Below are positions 42,430-50,445 of a DNA stretch of 64,000 nt, piece by piece. A program made the position numbers and the translations under genes. Source of the DNA: Acidobacteriota bacterium (lineage in GTDB: Bacteria > Acidobacteriota > Vicinamibacteria > Vicinamibacterales > UBA8438); assembly GCA_009838525.1 (NCBI GenBank), contig VXRJ01000035.1:207475-271474 (forward strand). The letters run 5' to 3'. The notes under the pieces are model-generated. The model saw nothing but the letters and a program-made list of their open reading frames with translations, did no database searches and was not told where the DNA came from. The first letter of the stretch is position 1. Every line of letters starts with the position of its first letter.

Positions 42430-44138
42430 TGGCTGCGACGACCGGAACCGATTTCCATCGCCTGCCGCGCGCCGAACGCGACCGCATCGCACAAGCGCGA
42501 GCCGAAGTGGGAGAGACCTCGGTGACGCCGGCCGTCGCGCGGCTTCTCGTCGCGGCGTTCGTTGCCGCGCTCGCGTTGCCGCACGTTTCCCAATTGCTGG
42601 CAAGTCCAGGCTTCTACCGGGAACTGGGCGGTGGACGTGTGGCGCTCGCGGACCGTCCGCTTGCCGACGGCCTTCCCCTTGCGTCGATCCGCGCCGCCAA
42701 CCGGGCATTGCTGGCGCGCGCGACGGCGATCGAGGATGGTCTGGCGGACGAATCCGTGATCGGCCGGCGCATCCGCCCGATCGTGCAGTCGGCCATGACC
42801 GCCTGGCTCGGCGCGGGCACGGCGCAGGTGGAGATTGGCGATGGCGGCTGGCTCTTCTACCGGCCCGATCTGGATCACGTCACCGGGCCGGGCTTTCTCG
42901 AGCCGCGCGTGCTGCGCCGCCGCGCCGCGGCTGGCGACACCCTCGCCGCGGCGCGGGCGCCCGATCCACGGCCCGCGCTGGCTGCGTTCCAGAGGCAACT
43001 GGCCCAACGGGGGATCCGGCTGATCGTCGCTCCAATCCCGGTGAAGCCGTCCGCCGATCCGGACCGTGTCGGAGGTTCCGCCCGCTTCGCGGCGCCGGTC
43101 GTGCCGAACCGCTCCTGGATGGCGTTCCTGGCCGATCTCGACGCGGCAGGCGTTACGGTCTTCGACGCCTTCACGAGCCTGGCGGAGTTGCGGGTCGAAG
43201 GCGCGGGACCGCTCTACCTGGCGACCGACACGCACTGGCGCCCGGCGACCATGCAGCGTGTCGCCGCCGATCTCGCCCGGTTCATCGAGGCCTCGATCAT
43301 GCTCGCCCCGCGCCGCGACGGGCACGTCACACGCGCCGTCGATGTGACGAACGACGGCGATACGGCGCGTCTGCTGGAACTGGGGCCGCGGCAGGCCCGC
43401 TATCCGCCGGAAACCGTGGCGACCCGGCGGGTGGAAACGGTGTCGGGCGAGCCGTGGCAGCCGTCCCGCAACGCGGAAGTCCTGCTTCTGGGCGACAGTT
43501 TCACGAATGTCTATGCGCTTGACGCGCTCGGTTGGGGGGTCGGGGCCGGCCTGGCGGAACAGCTCGCCGTCGAGCTGGAGCGCCCGGTGGATCGGATCGC
43601 CCAGAACGATCAGGGCGCCCTCGCGCCGCGCCGGCTGTTCGCGGCGGCACTGGCGCGCGAGCCGCAGCGTTTCGCGGAGACACGCGTCGTCGTCTACCAG
43701 TTCGCGGCGCGTGAGCTCTCCCAGGGAGACTGGGCAATCGTGGACCTGCCTCCGGCCGGCCCGGCGCCTGCGCCCGGCACGATCGGTTTCTGGCCCCCCG
43801 TCGCCGCGCGCGCCACCATCGAGGCAACGGTTGCCGCGGCGGGTTTCGTTCCGCGTCCCGGATCCGTGCCGTACCGCGACCACGTCGTCGCGATCCATCT
43901 GAATGCCATCGACGTGATCGACGGCCCGGCGGAGGGCGCCGGACTCGACGCGGTCGTCTACGTCCGCAGCATGATCGACAACGAGCTGACGGAGGCCGCC
44001 TCGTGGCGGCCGGGCGATCGGGTGCGCCTCGCCCTCCAGCCGTGGGCGGACGTCGCGCCGGAGCTCGATGGCATCAATCGCGGCGAGTTGAGCGATCCCG
44101 CCCTGTTGCTCGTCGAGCCCTGGTGGGGCGTGCCGTAG
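42429..44138 (+). CDS. AlgX/AlgJ-like SGNH protein with extra C-terminal domain
   Basis: 569 residues. N-terminal TM anchor (about 33-55), then the AlgX core: WLFYRPDLDHVTGPGF, IRLIVAPIPVKPS, D267-T-H269-W and G355-D356-S357-F with Asp/His and Ser for the catalytic triad, then VVYQFAARELSQGDW. Residues ~480-569 (VPYRDHVVAIHLNAIDVIDG... RVRLALQPWADVAPELDGI) form an added domain that matches the C-terminus of the lipoprotein at 37550. The gene follows algI-like with TGATG overlap, so both act on the same acetyl-transfer step. This is the second AlgX-like enzyme in the locus. Confidence 0.78.
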   Translation: MAATTGTDFHRLPRAERDRIAQARAEVGETSVTPAVARLLVAAFVAALALPHVSQLLASPGFYRELGGGRVALADRPLADGLPLASIRAANRALLARATAIEDGLADESVIGRRIRPIVQSAMTAWLGAGTAQVEIGDGGWLFYRPDLDHVTGPGFLEPRVLRRRAAAGDTLAAARAPDPRPALAAFQRQLAQRGIRLIVAPIPVKPSADPDRVGGSARFAAPVVPNRSWMAFLADLDAAGVTVFDAFTSLAELRVEGAGPLYLATDTHWRPATMQRVAADLARFIEASIMLAPRRDGHVTRAVDVTNDGDTARLLELGPRQARYPPETVATRRVETVSGEPWQPSRNAEVLLLGDSFTNVYALDALGWGVGAGLAEQLAVELERPVDRIAQNDQGALAPRRLFAAALAREPQRFAETRVVVYQFAARELSQGDWAIVDLPPAGPAPAPGTIGFWPPVAARATIEATVAAAGFVPRPGSVPYRDHVVAIHLNAIDVIDGPAEGAGLDAVVYVRSMIDNELTEAASWRPGDRVRLALQPWADVAPELDGINRGELSDPALLLVEPWWGVP

Positions 44139-44189
44139 GAGGCCGTGCTAGCCGGGGTTTCGCCGCGGCCTCTCAGCCGGACCGACTGC

Positions 44190-44195
44190 TATTCT
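44190..44195 (+). promoter_or_regulatory. -10-like TATTCT, leaderless GTG start
   Basis: TATTCT with 7 nt to GTG 44203 and no Shine-Dalgarno sequence. Confidence 0.5.
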
Positions 44196-44202
44196 TCCCG
44201 CC

Positions 44203-45246
44203 GTGGCCCGGATCGTCGTCGTAACGTCTCATCCGCCGTTCACCGCGGGCGGGCACCTGGTGATTGCAGAGGCGCTGGTCGACGCGCTCAACGCGCGGAA
44301 CCACCGGGCGACGCTGCTGCTGACGCCGCAGAACCGCTTCGGACGCCAGGGCGCGGCATACCTCTCGAACTGGCTGACCGATGTGGGCGAGGCGGGCGGC
44401 GGCGAGCCGGTGGATCAGGTAATCAGCTTCCGCTACCCCAGCTACGCCGTCCGGCATGCGCGGCATGTCTGCTGGCTGAATCACCGGATGCGCGAGTACT
44501 ACGACGAGTGGCCGCGGTTCAGCGCGTCGCTCTCCTGGCGCAACCGACTGAAGGAGGGCGTCCGGCGGAAGCTGATCCATGCGGCGGACCGGTACCTGCT
44601 CACCCGGAACGTCACCCGGGTCGTCGCCCAGTCGCGGACGATTCAGGATCGCCTGACCCGGTGGGGGGGCATTCCGTCCGAGGTTGTGCATCCGCCGCCG
44701 CCGCCGCGGGCGTACCGGTGCGACGGTTACGGCGACGAACTGCTCGTGGCGTCGCGCCTGACTCCGCTCAAGCGGATCCACCTGGTGCTCGATGCACTGC
44801 AGGAACCGGCCGCGTCGGCGATCCGCTGCGTCATCGTCGGCGACGGCGAGGAACGCGAAGCGCTGGCGGGCCGGATCGACTCCGAGGGCCTCGCCTCCCG
44901 GGTCCGCCTGCTGGGTCATGTGAGCGACGCCGAGCTGGTCGACCTGCTGGCGACCTGCCGCGCCGTCTGCTTCCCGGCCGCGCGCGAGGACTACGGTCTG
45001 GTGACGGTGGAGGCATTCGCCTCCGGCAAACCGGTGGTGACCTGTTCCGACAGCGGCGGACCGACGGAGCTGGTGGAGGATGGCGTCAACGGTTTCGTCG
45101 TCGATCCCGCCGCGCCGGCGCTGGCTTCGGCGATGGCGCGCCTGATGGACGATGTGCCGCTCGCCGAGCGGCTCGGCGCCGCGGGGCGGGAGCGGGCCGC
45201 GTCGATCAGTTGGGATCGCGCCCTGGAACGGTTGCTGCTGGTCTGA
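44203..45246 (+). CDS. GT4-family glycosyltransferase
   Basis: 347 residues with GT-B fold. N-terminal VTSHPPFTAGGHLVIAEALVDAL; C-terminal LLVASRLTPLKRIHLVLDAL, CVIVGDGEEREALAGRI and donor-site EDYGLVTVEAFASGKPVVTCSDSGGPTELVEDGVNG (E-x7-E). Acts in the cytoplasm on a nucleotide-sugar donor, probably in assembling the polymer acetylated by the adjacent locus. Start by the TATTCT box and the family N-terminus. Confidence 0.85.
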   Translation: MARIVVVTSHPPFTAGGHLVIAEALVDALNARNHRATLLLTPQNRFGRQGAAYLSNWLTDVGEAGGGEPVDQVISFRYPSYAVRHARHVCWLNHRMREYYDEWPRFSASLSWRNRLKEGVRRKLIHAADRYLLTRNVTRVVAQSRTIQDRLTRWGGIPSEVVHPPPPPRAYRCDGYGDELLVASRLTPLKRIHLVLDALQEPAASAIRCVIVGDGEEREALAGRIDSEGLASRVRLLGHVSDAELVDLLATCRAVCFPAAREDYGLVTVEAFASGKPVVTCSDSGGPTELVEDGVNGFVVDPAAPALASAMARLMDDVPLAERLGAAGRERAASISWDRALERLLLV

Positions 45247-45267
45247 CCGGCGTCGGCGCGCCCGGTG

Positions 45268-45273
45268 TAGACT
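45268..45273 (+). promoter_or_regulatory. -10-like TAGACT, leaderless ATG start
   Basis: TAGACT with 9 nt to ATG 45283 in a 36-bp intergenic gap. Confidence 0.45.
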
Positions 45274-45282
45274 CGCAGCCGG

Positions 45283-46095
45283 ATGGCATACCGCAGCACG
45301 CTTGAACGGCGCCTGGCCCGGAAGGCGACACGCGCGATCAAGACGTTCGATCTGATCGAGTCGGACGACCGGATCATGGTGGGGCTCTCCGGCGGCAAGG
45401 ACAGTTGGGCGCTGATGCAGTTGCTCGACGTCCTGCGCCGGCGGGCGCCGTTTCCCTTCTCGCTCGTTGCCGTCAACGTCGATTCCGGATACAGCGACTA
45501 CCGTCACGACGTCATCGCGCGCGAGTGCGAGGCGCGCGGCTGGGAGTACCGGATCGAGCACACCGGGATCGGCGAGATCATGGACGACGTGCTCGATGCC
45601 GGCGACACGCCCTGCTCGCTCTGTGCACGGCTGCGTCGCGGGGTGCTCTACCGGATCGCGGCCGATGTCGGCGCGACGAAGATCGCGCTGGGCCACCACG
45701 CGGACGACTTCATCGAGACGCTGCTCCTCAATCTGCTCTTTGCCGGATCGCTCAAGGCGATGCCGGCGCGGCTCGTCTCCGACGACCGGCGCCACGTCGT
45801 CATCCGCCCGCTTGTCTATGTCGCGGAAGACGAGGCGCGGGCCTACACCCGCGAGTGCAGCCTGGAGGTCATCGGCTGCTGCTGCCCCGTATGCGGCGAC
45901 CTGAGCCTGAAGCGCCAGCGGGTGAAGCGCTGGCTGCTCGATCTCGAGCGCGAACACCCGGGTGTGAAGAGTTCTGTCCTGAAGGCCCTCGGCAACGTCG
46001 CCCCGCGCCATCTGCTGGACACGCGGCTCAATCCGCCGGCGGAGTTGCGGGCCGATCCGGCAATGGAGGCGGCGCTGGCGGAATGCGCGCGGTAG
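45283..46095 (+). CDS. ttcA: tRNA 2-thiocytidine biosynthesis protein TtcA-like
   Basis: 270 residues. PP-loop [14 protein letters not shown] (SGGxDS) at about 34-47 and the [4Fe-4S]-binding [10 protein letters not shown] plus [10 protein letters not shown] pairs identify the TtcA/TtuA group. It activates and thiolates C32 of certain tRNAs with ATP and an iron-sulfur cluster. Length and order agree with TtcA, though a TtuA-type role at another tRNA position cannot be excluded. The dtd gene begins 13 nt before its stop. Confidence 0.82.
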   Translation: MAYRSTLERRLARKATRAIKTFDLIESDDRIMVGLSGGKDSWALMQLLDVLRRRAPFPFSLVAVNVDSGYSDYRHDVIARECEARGWEYRIEHTGIGEIMDDVLDAGDTPCSLCARLRRGVLYRIAADVGATKIALGHHADDFIETLLLNLLFAGSLKAMPARLVSDDRRHVVIRPLVYVAEDEARAYTRECSLEVIGCCCPVCGDLSLKRQRVKRWLLDLEREHPGVKSSVLKALGNVAPRHLLDTRLNPPAELRADPAMEAALAECAR

Positions 46096-46532
46096 TCCAG
46101 CGCGTCCGCCGCGCCGTCGTAACGGTCGAGGAGCGCGTGGCGGGCAGGATCGGTCCGGGTCTGGTCGTCCTGCTCGGAGTCGGCCGGACCGACAGTGGCC
46201 GCGACGCGGACTGGATGGCCGACAAGGTAGCCAGTCTGCGAATCTTCGCCGACGCCGCCGGCCAGATGAACCGGTCCGTGGCGGAGGCGGAGGGAGCGCT
46301 GCTGGTCGTCTCGCAGTTCACACTCTTCGGCGATTGCCGCCGCGGGCGCCGGCCGTCATATGTCGCCGCGGCGGAGCCGGAGCAGGCGCGCCGGCTCTAT
46401 CTGGCGGTAGTGGATCGGCTGCGACGCGCGGGATACACGGTGGAGACGGGGGAGTTCGGCGCGATGATGGATGTGGAACTGGTAAACGACGGTCCCGTGA
46501 CGCTGCTGATCGATAGCGAGCGGACCTTCTAA
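46083..46532 (+). CDS. dtd: D-aminoacyl-tRNA deacylase
   Basis: 149 residues, the full length for [19 protein letters not shown] start, [26 protein letters not shown] and the [13 protein letters not shown] end with the Gly-cisPro motif (GP in NDGPVT) are hallmarks. It hydrolyses D-aminoacyl-tRNA, proof-reading chirality. Start overlaps ttcA by 13 nt. Its TAA stop is embedded in the TAAAAT box of the next gene. Confidence 0.9.
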   Translation: MRAVVQRVRRAVVTVEERVAGRIGPGLVVLLGVGRTDSGRDADWMADKVASLRIFADAAGQMNRSVAEAEGALLVVSQFTLFGDCRRGRRPSYVAAAEPEQARRLYLAVVDRLRRAGYTVETGEFGAMMDVELVNDGPVTLLIDSERTF

Positions 46533-46535
46533 AAT
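46530..46535 (+). promoter_or_regulatory. -10-like TAAAAT formed by the dtd stop codon
   Basis: TAAAAT begins with the TAA stop of dtd (46530-46532) and is followed by 6 nt and ATG 46542. Probable leaderless start for the outer-membrane protein gene. Confidence 0.5.
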
Positions 46536-46541
46536 CACGCA

Positions 46542-47411
46542 ATGCGACCTTCCTTCAAACCGGTTTTCCGTTTCCCGGCGATTGCCGCGTTGGCCTCGTT
46601 CGTCGTTTCCGTCGGGCCCGCCGCCGCCCAGCAGCGGCCGCTCGTCACCGAAGACCCTGAGTCAATCGGGGCCGGCCTGGTCCTGGTGGAGGCGGGGATC
46701 GACTACCTGCGCGATCAGCCGTTCCCGGTTTCCGGCCTGACCGGCCAGTTTCGCAGCGCGCCGGTGCTCGGCATCAGCATCGGCGTCAGTTCGATCGCGG
46801 AAGTGCAGATCGACGGCATCTCGTTCGCCCACCTCGCGATCACGGACCGCAGGCTGGCGCCCCTGTCGCATCAGTTGCGCATCACCGGCGATTCGACCGG
46901 AAGCTGGATGGACACCTCGATCGGCGCCAAGACGCGGCTCCTCGCCGAGGGCGCGCGCCGCCCCGGGATCGCGCTGCGTTTCGCCACGAAGCTGCCGAAC
47001 GCCAGCAACGAAGAGGGGCTCGGCCTCGACACGATCGACTTCTACAACTCCCTGCTCATCGGCAAGACGATGGGTTCGACGCGGGTGGTCGCCAATGTCG
47101 GTCTCGGTATCCTGAGCGATCCGACGCGTGGCGACCGTCAGAACGACGTGCTCACGTATGGCGTGTCGGTCGCGCGGGCGTTCGCGGAGGGGGCCGAGGT
47201 CGTGGCGGAGGTGGCGGGCCGGCGCAACACGCGGACCGGCACGCCGCCCCCCGGCACCGACAGCTCCGGTTTCGCCCGGTTCGGCGCCCGCTTCACGCGC
47301 GGGACGGTCCGGCTGGACGCCGCGTTGCTGAGCGGCCTGACCGTCCGTGACGCCACTCTGGGCATCACGGCTGGTCTCACTTGGGTTTTTCGCGGCCTCC
47401 ATATTCCGTGA
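46542..47411 (+). CDS. Putative outer-membrane protein, function unknown
   Basis: 289 residues. Signal peptide about 1-29 (GPAAAQQ). RPLVTEDPESIGAGLVLVEAGIDYL start, followed by alternating strands (VLGISIGVSSIAEVQIDG, GIALRFATKLPNASN, VVANVGLGILSDP, TYGVSVARAF, VRLDAALLSGLT), indicating a 12-16-stranded barrel resembling the phenol-degradation MetA-like/alpha-type porin families. The C-terminus is IP rather than aromatic. It is set between dtd and dapF, whose GTG overlaps its stop, so dapF translation depends on it. Confidence 0.65.
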   Translation: MRPSFKPVFRFPAIAALASFVVSVGPAAAQQRPLVTEDPESIGAGLVLVEAGIDYLRDQPFPVSGLTGQFRSAPVLGISIGVSSIAEVQIDGISFAHLAITDRRLAPLSHQLRITGDSTGSWMDTSIGAKTRLLAEGARRPGIALRFATKLPNASNEEGLGLDTIDFYNSLLIGKTMGSTRVVANVGLGILSDPTRGDRQNDVLTYGVSVARAFAEGAEVVAEVAGRRNTRTGTPPPGTDSSGFARFGARFTRGTVRLDAALLSGLTVRDATLGITAGLTWVFRGLHIP

Positions 47412-48349
47412 CCCGCCCCGCCCCTATCCCGTACGCAAAGGGGGACGCCCATGGCAACGACTTCCTCCTTGTGTCTGCCGGCGCGCTCGGCCGGGCGTCG
47501 ACAGACGCGTCTGGCGGCACGTCGGGCGGCGCGCCGTCCCGCACATCTGACAAGGGCCTTGCCGACCTGGCGAGGGCCATGTGCGATCGCCGGACCGGCA
47601 TCGGCGCGGACGGTCTGATCGTCTGGCAGCCGACCCCGGGCGGCGCGTCGATGAAGCTGCGCAACGCCGACGGCAGTCCCGCCGAGGTGTCCGGAAACGG
47701 CGTGCGCTGCCTCGCGGCGCTGTTGGTGGAGCTTGGCGCCAGCGGGCTTGCCGGCGGCAAGGCCGGCGGCGAGCCGACGGGTGGCGAACCGATCACGATT
47801 GACACTGCGGGCGGCGCCAGGTTGCTGGAGCTGCTCGACGCCGCGCCGCCCCGCTACACGTTCCGGGCCCACATGGGCGTGCCCGGCGGTCTGACCGAAG
47901 AGACGCTGACCGTGGCGGGGGAGCCGGTCCGGGCGGTCATCCTGTCGGTTGGCAACCCGCAGTGCGTCATCCTGCTTCCGTCATTGGCGGAGGCGGAGCG
48001 GCGCCTGGCGAAGCTCGGTCCCGCCCTCGGCGCGCACGAGCGGTTTCCGGAAGGAACCAACGTGGAACTCGCGGTGGTGGAGCGCCCCGACCGGGTCCGT
48101 ATCGTGATCTGGGAGCGGGGGGTCGGACCGACCGCGGCTTCGGGCACCGGTGCATGCGCGTCGGCGGTCGCTGCGGCCCGATACGGTGGGGCCGCCCGGA
48201 GCGTGGAGGTGGTGTCCCCAGGCGGATCACAGCGGGTGGAATGGACCGCCGCCGGCATGTACCTCACTGGCTGGGCCCAACTGGTGGAGCGGGGTCAATG
48301 GACGGGTGGCGGGCGTGAGGTGGACCGCGTGAACGGACCGGGAGCGTAA
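47408..48349 (+). CDS. dapF: Diaminopimelate epimerase
   Basis: 313 residues from GTG 47408 (GTGA overlap). Both catalytic cysteines are in place: VSGNGVRCLAAL (about Cys100) and ASGTGACASAVAAA (Cys about 252), plus GNPQCV. It interconverts LL- and meso-diaminopimelate for lysine and peptidoglycan. The N-terminus is unusual: GDAHGNDFLLV instead of the common GLGNDF, followed by a Ser/Thr/Gly-rich insert (about residues 25-45) not usual for the family. Length otherwise fits. Confidence 0.88.
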   Translation: MTRPAPIPYAKGDAHGNDFLLVSAGALGRASTDASGGTSGGAPSRTSDKGLADLARAMCDRRTGIGADGLIVWQPTPGGASMKLRNADGSPAEVSGNGVRCLAALLVELGASGLAGGKAGGEPTGGEPITIDTAGGARLLELLDAAPPRYTFRAHMGVPGGLTEETLTVAGEPVRAVILSVGNPQCVILLPSLAEAERRLAKLGPALGAHERFPEGTNVELAVVERPDRVRIVIWERGVGPTAASGTGACASAVAAARYGGAARSVEVVSPGGSQRVEWTAAGMYLTGWAQLVERGQWTGGGREVDRVNGPGA

Positions 48350-48372
48350 CTCGGGAGAAAAGACCGATGGTG

Positions 48373-48378
48373 TACGAT
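48373..48378 (+). promoter_or_regulatory. -10-like TACGAT before radC
   Basis: TACGAT lies about 40 nt before the preferred radC ATG at 48419; an in-frame ATG at 48377 overlaps the hexamer and is less likely to be the start if this box is used. Confidence 0.3.
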
Positions 48379-48418
48379 GCTCGTTTGTTGCGGCACAGAT
48401 CTTGCAGTCCAGTGTCGT

Positions 48419-49084
48419 ATGCGGAATCTGGCATCGCACGACCGGCCCCGCGAGAAGCTTCAACGTCTCGGCGCCGCGGCGCTCGGCGACAACGAGTTGC
48501 TGGCAGCGGTGATCGGTCACGGATCTCATCACGAGAGCGCGCTCGACATCGCCAATCGCCTGCTTGTGCAGGCGGGAGGGCTGCACGGATTGGCGAAGTC
48601 GCTCGACACGCAGTTGCTCGGAGTCACCGGAGTGGGGCCGGCGATGGCGGTCCGGGTCCTCGCGGCGATCGAACTGGGGCGGCGAACCCTGGCGACGCCC
48701 GAGGAGCGAGTTCAGCTTTGCGGGCCGCGGGAGGTCGCACGTTACCTGCTCCCGCGGTTCGGCACGCGTGCGGTGGAGCAGTTCGGTGTGGTGCTGCTCG
48801 ACGCGCGTCACCGGGTGCTGCGGACGGTAGTTCTTTCGGTCGGGACCGTGGATGCCAGCGTGGTGCATCCCCGGGACGTGTTTCGCGTGGCGGCGTCGGC
48901 CGGGGCCACCGTGATCGTGCTGTTTCACAATCATCCGTCGGGCGATCCGACGCCAAGCGAGGATGACATGGCGCTGACCGCCCGGCTGATCGAAGCGGGG
49001 GAGTTGATGGGGATCGAGGTGCTGGATCACATCGTCCTGGCCGACTCGAGCTACTTCAGTTTCCGCGAGGGAGGGCGGCTGTAG
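48419..49084 (+). CDS. radC: RadC/JAMM-domain DNA-repair-associated protein
   Basis: 221 residues from ATG 48419 (MRNLASHDRPREKL fits family starts; ATG 48377 adds 14 residues). UPF0758 helix-hairpin-helix-like segment LLGVTGVGPAMAVRVLAAIELGRR and JAMM motif HNHPSGDPTPSEDD with zinc ligands. RadC proteins are annotated as DNA repair but their activity is not fixed; many accompany mobile DNA. Followed at 9 nt by the larC-like gene. Confidence 0.85.
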   Translation: MRNLASHDRPREKLQRLGAAALGDNELLAAVIGHGSHHESALDIANRLLVQAGGLHGLAKSLDTQLLGVTGVGPAMAVRVLAAIELGRRTLATPEERVQLCGPREVARYLLPRFGTRAVEQFGVVLLDARHRVLRTVVLSVGTVDASVVHPRDVFRVAASAGATVIVLFHNHPSGDPTPSEDDMALTARLIEAGELMGIEVLDHIVLADSSYFSFREGGRL

Positions 49085-49093
49085 CCGCGGACG

Positions 49094-50440
49094 ATGGCGC
49101 GGGTCCTGTATCTCGACTGCTTCTCGGGCGTTGCCGGCGACATGATGGCCGGTGCGCTGATTGATGCCGGCGTGCCTTTCGAAGCGCTAACGCGGGTCGT
49201 CGACTCGCTCGGCCTCGAGGGGGTCCGCATTTCGCACGACCGTGTCGATCGGAGCGGCATCGGCGCGGCCAAGTTCCGTGTGGACGCGGGGACTCACGGA
49301 CACAGCCACGGAGAAGGCCACGACCACGACCACGACCACGTCCACAGCCACGGTCACGGTCACGGTCACGGTCACGGGCACAGCCACGCCCACGACCACG
49401 ACCACGAGCATCACCATCATCACCGCAGCCTGAGCCAGATCCTCCGCATCGTGGAGGGATCGTCGCTCTCGTCGGCCGGGAAGGCGCGCGCCGGCCGCCT
49501 GTTCCGGCGGTTGGCGGAGGTGGAGGCGGCAATCCACCGGATGCCGGTCGAGGAGGTGCACCTGCACGAAGTGGGGGCGGTCGACTCGATCGTGGACGTC
49601 GTCTGCGCGGTGCGCGCGCTGGAATGGCTGGCGCCGGACAGGGTCGTCGTATCACCTCTCAACGTCGGCTCCGGGACCGTCAAATGCGCGCATGGCGAGA
49701 TGCCGGTACCCGCCCCCGCCACGGCGGCCCTGTTGGCCGGCGCACCGACGTACGCCGCCGGGCCGGCGGTGGAGCTGACGACGCCGACCGGCGCGCTCAT
49801 CGTCGCGGACTATGCGGATGCGTTTGGACCCCTGCCCCCGATGCGGGTTGCGCGGATCGGCTATGGGGCGGGCGATCGCGACCTGCCGGGCCGTCCCAAT
49901 GTGCTGCGGGCTCTGGTGGGCGAGTCGGCGCCGGTGGAGGCGAGCACCGAGCCAGCGGCCGGCATACTCGCCGCTCCGGACGCGGAGGGACTCGAGCGGG
50001 TGGTTGTCCTCGAGTGTCAGATCGACGACATGAACCCGCAGCTCTACGGCGTTCTGATGGATCGCCTGACCGAGGCGGGCGCACTCGACGTGTTCTACGC
50101 GCCGATCCAGATGAAGAAGAATCGCCCCGGCACGCTGGTTACGGTGATAGCTTCACCGGCGAGGCGCAGCGAACTGGCCGGGATCCTGTTCGCCGAGTCG
50201 ACCACGATCGGCGTCCGAGTGACGGAGACCCTGCGTGAACGGCTGGAGCGCGAGAGCGTCACCATCGACACCCGGCTTGGCGTGGTACGCGTCAAGGTTG
50301 CGCGCCGCCGGGGCGAAGTGCTGAACGCCGCCCCGGAGTTCGAGGATTGCGTTCGCCTGGCGGCGGAGCACGGCGTTGCCGTAAAGGACGTGCAGGCGGT
50401 CGCGGTCAAGGCGTGGCTGGACCGCGCGCCGCTGGAGTGA
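49094..50440 (+). CDS. larC: LarC-like nickel-insertion / nickel-pincer cofactor protein, His-rich
   Basis: 448 residues. YLDCFSGVAGDMMAGALIDAG start, EVHLHEVGAVDSIVDVV, SPLNVGSGTVKCAHGEMPVPAPATAALL, ELTTPTGALIVADYAD, ECQIDDMNPQLYG and IQMKKNRPGTLVTVIA are LarC (DUF111) signatures. LarC inserts nickel into the pincer nucleotide with CTP. Between residues ~68 and 111 lies a histidine-rich stretch with about 23 His, longer than needed and probably metal storage. It is one continuous frame, unlike the split larC1/C2 of Lactobacillus. No larA, larB or larE is in view, so the recipient enzyme is not known. Confidence 0.82.
   Translation: MARVLYLDCFSGVAGDMMAGALIDAGVPFEALTRVVDSLGLEGVRISHDRVDRSGIGAAKFRVDAGTHGHSHGEGHDHDHDHVHSHGHGHGHGHGHSHAHDHDHEHHHHHRSLSQILRIVEGSSLSSAGKARAGRLFRRLAEVEAAIHRMPVEEVHLHEVGAVDSIVDVVCAVRALEWLAPDRVVVSPLNVGSGTVKCAHGEMPVPAPATAALLAGAPTYAAGPAVELTTPTGALIVADYADAFGPLPPMRVARIGYGAGDRDLPGRPNVLRALVGESAPVEASTEPAAGILAAPDAEGLERVVVLECQIDDMNPQLYGVLMDRLTEAGALDVFYAPIQMKKNRPGTLVTVIASPARRSELAGILFAESTTIGVRVTETLRERLERESVTIDTRLGVVRVKVARRRGEVLNAAPEFEDCVRLAAEHGVAVKDVQAVAVKAWLDRAPLE
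49294..49430 (+). repeat. Tandem 6-bp repeats encoding His-x in larC
   Basis: GGTCAC and GACCAC units repeat in frame and encode alternating His-Gly/His-Asp. The units are in-frame with no spacer pattern, so this is a coding repeat and not a CRISPR. Confidence 0.75.
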
Positions 50441-50445
50441 CCACG

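Noticed and set aside
48377-48418. Longer radC start at ATG 48377
   Set aside because: It overlaps a -10-like hexamer and adds 14 residues not typical of the family; ATG 48419 preferred.
49310-49430. Short repeat array that might look like CRISPR
   Set aside because: Six-base units are in frame with larC and encode His-x; there are no spacers.
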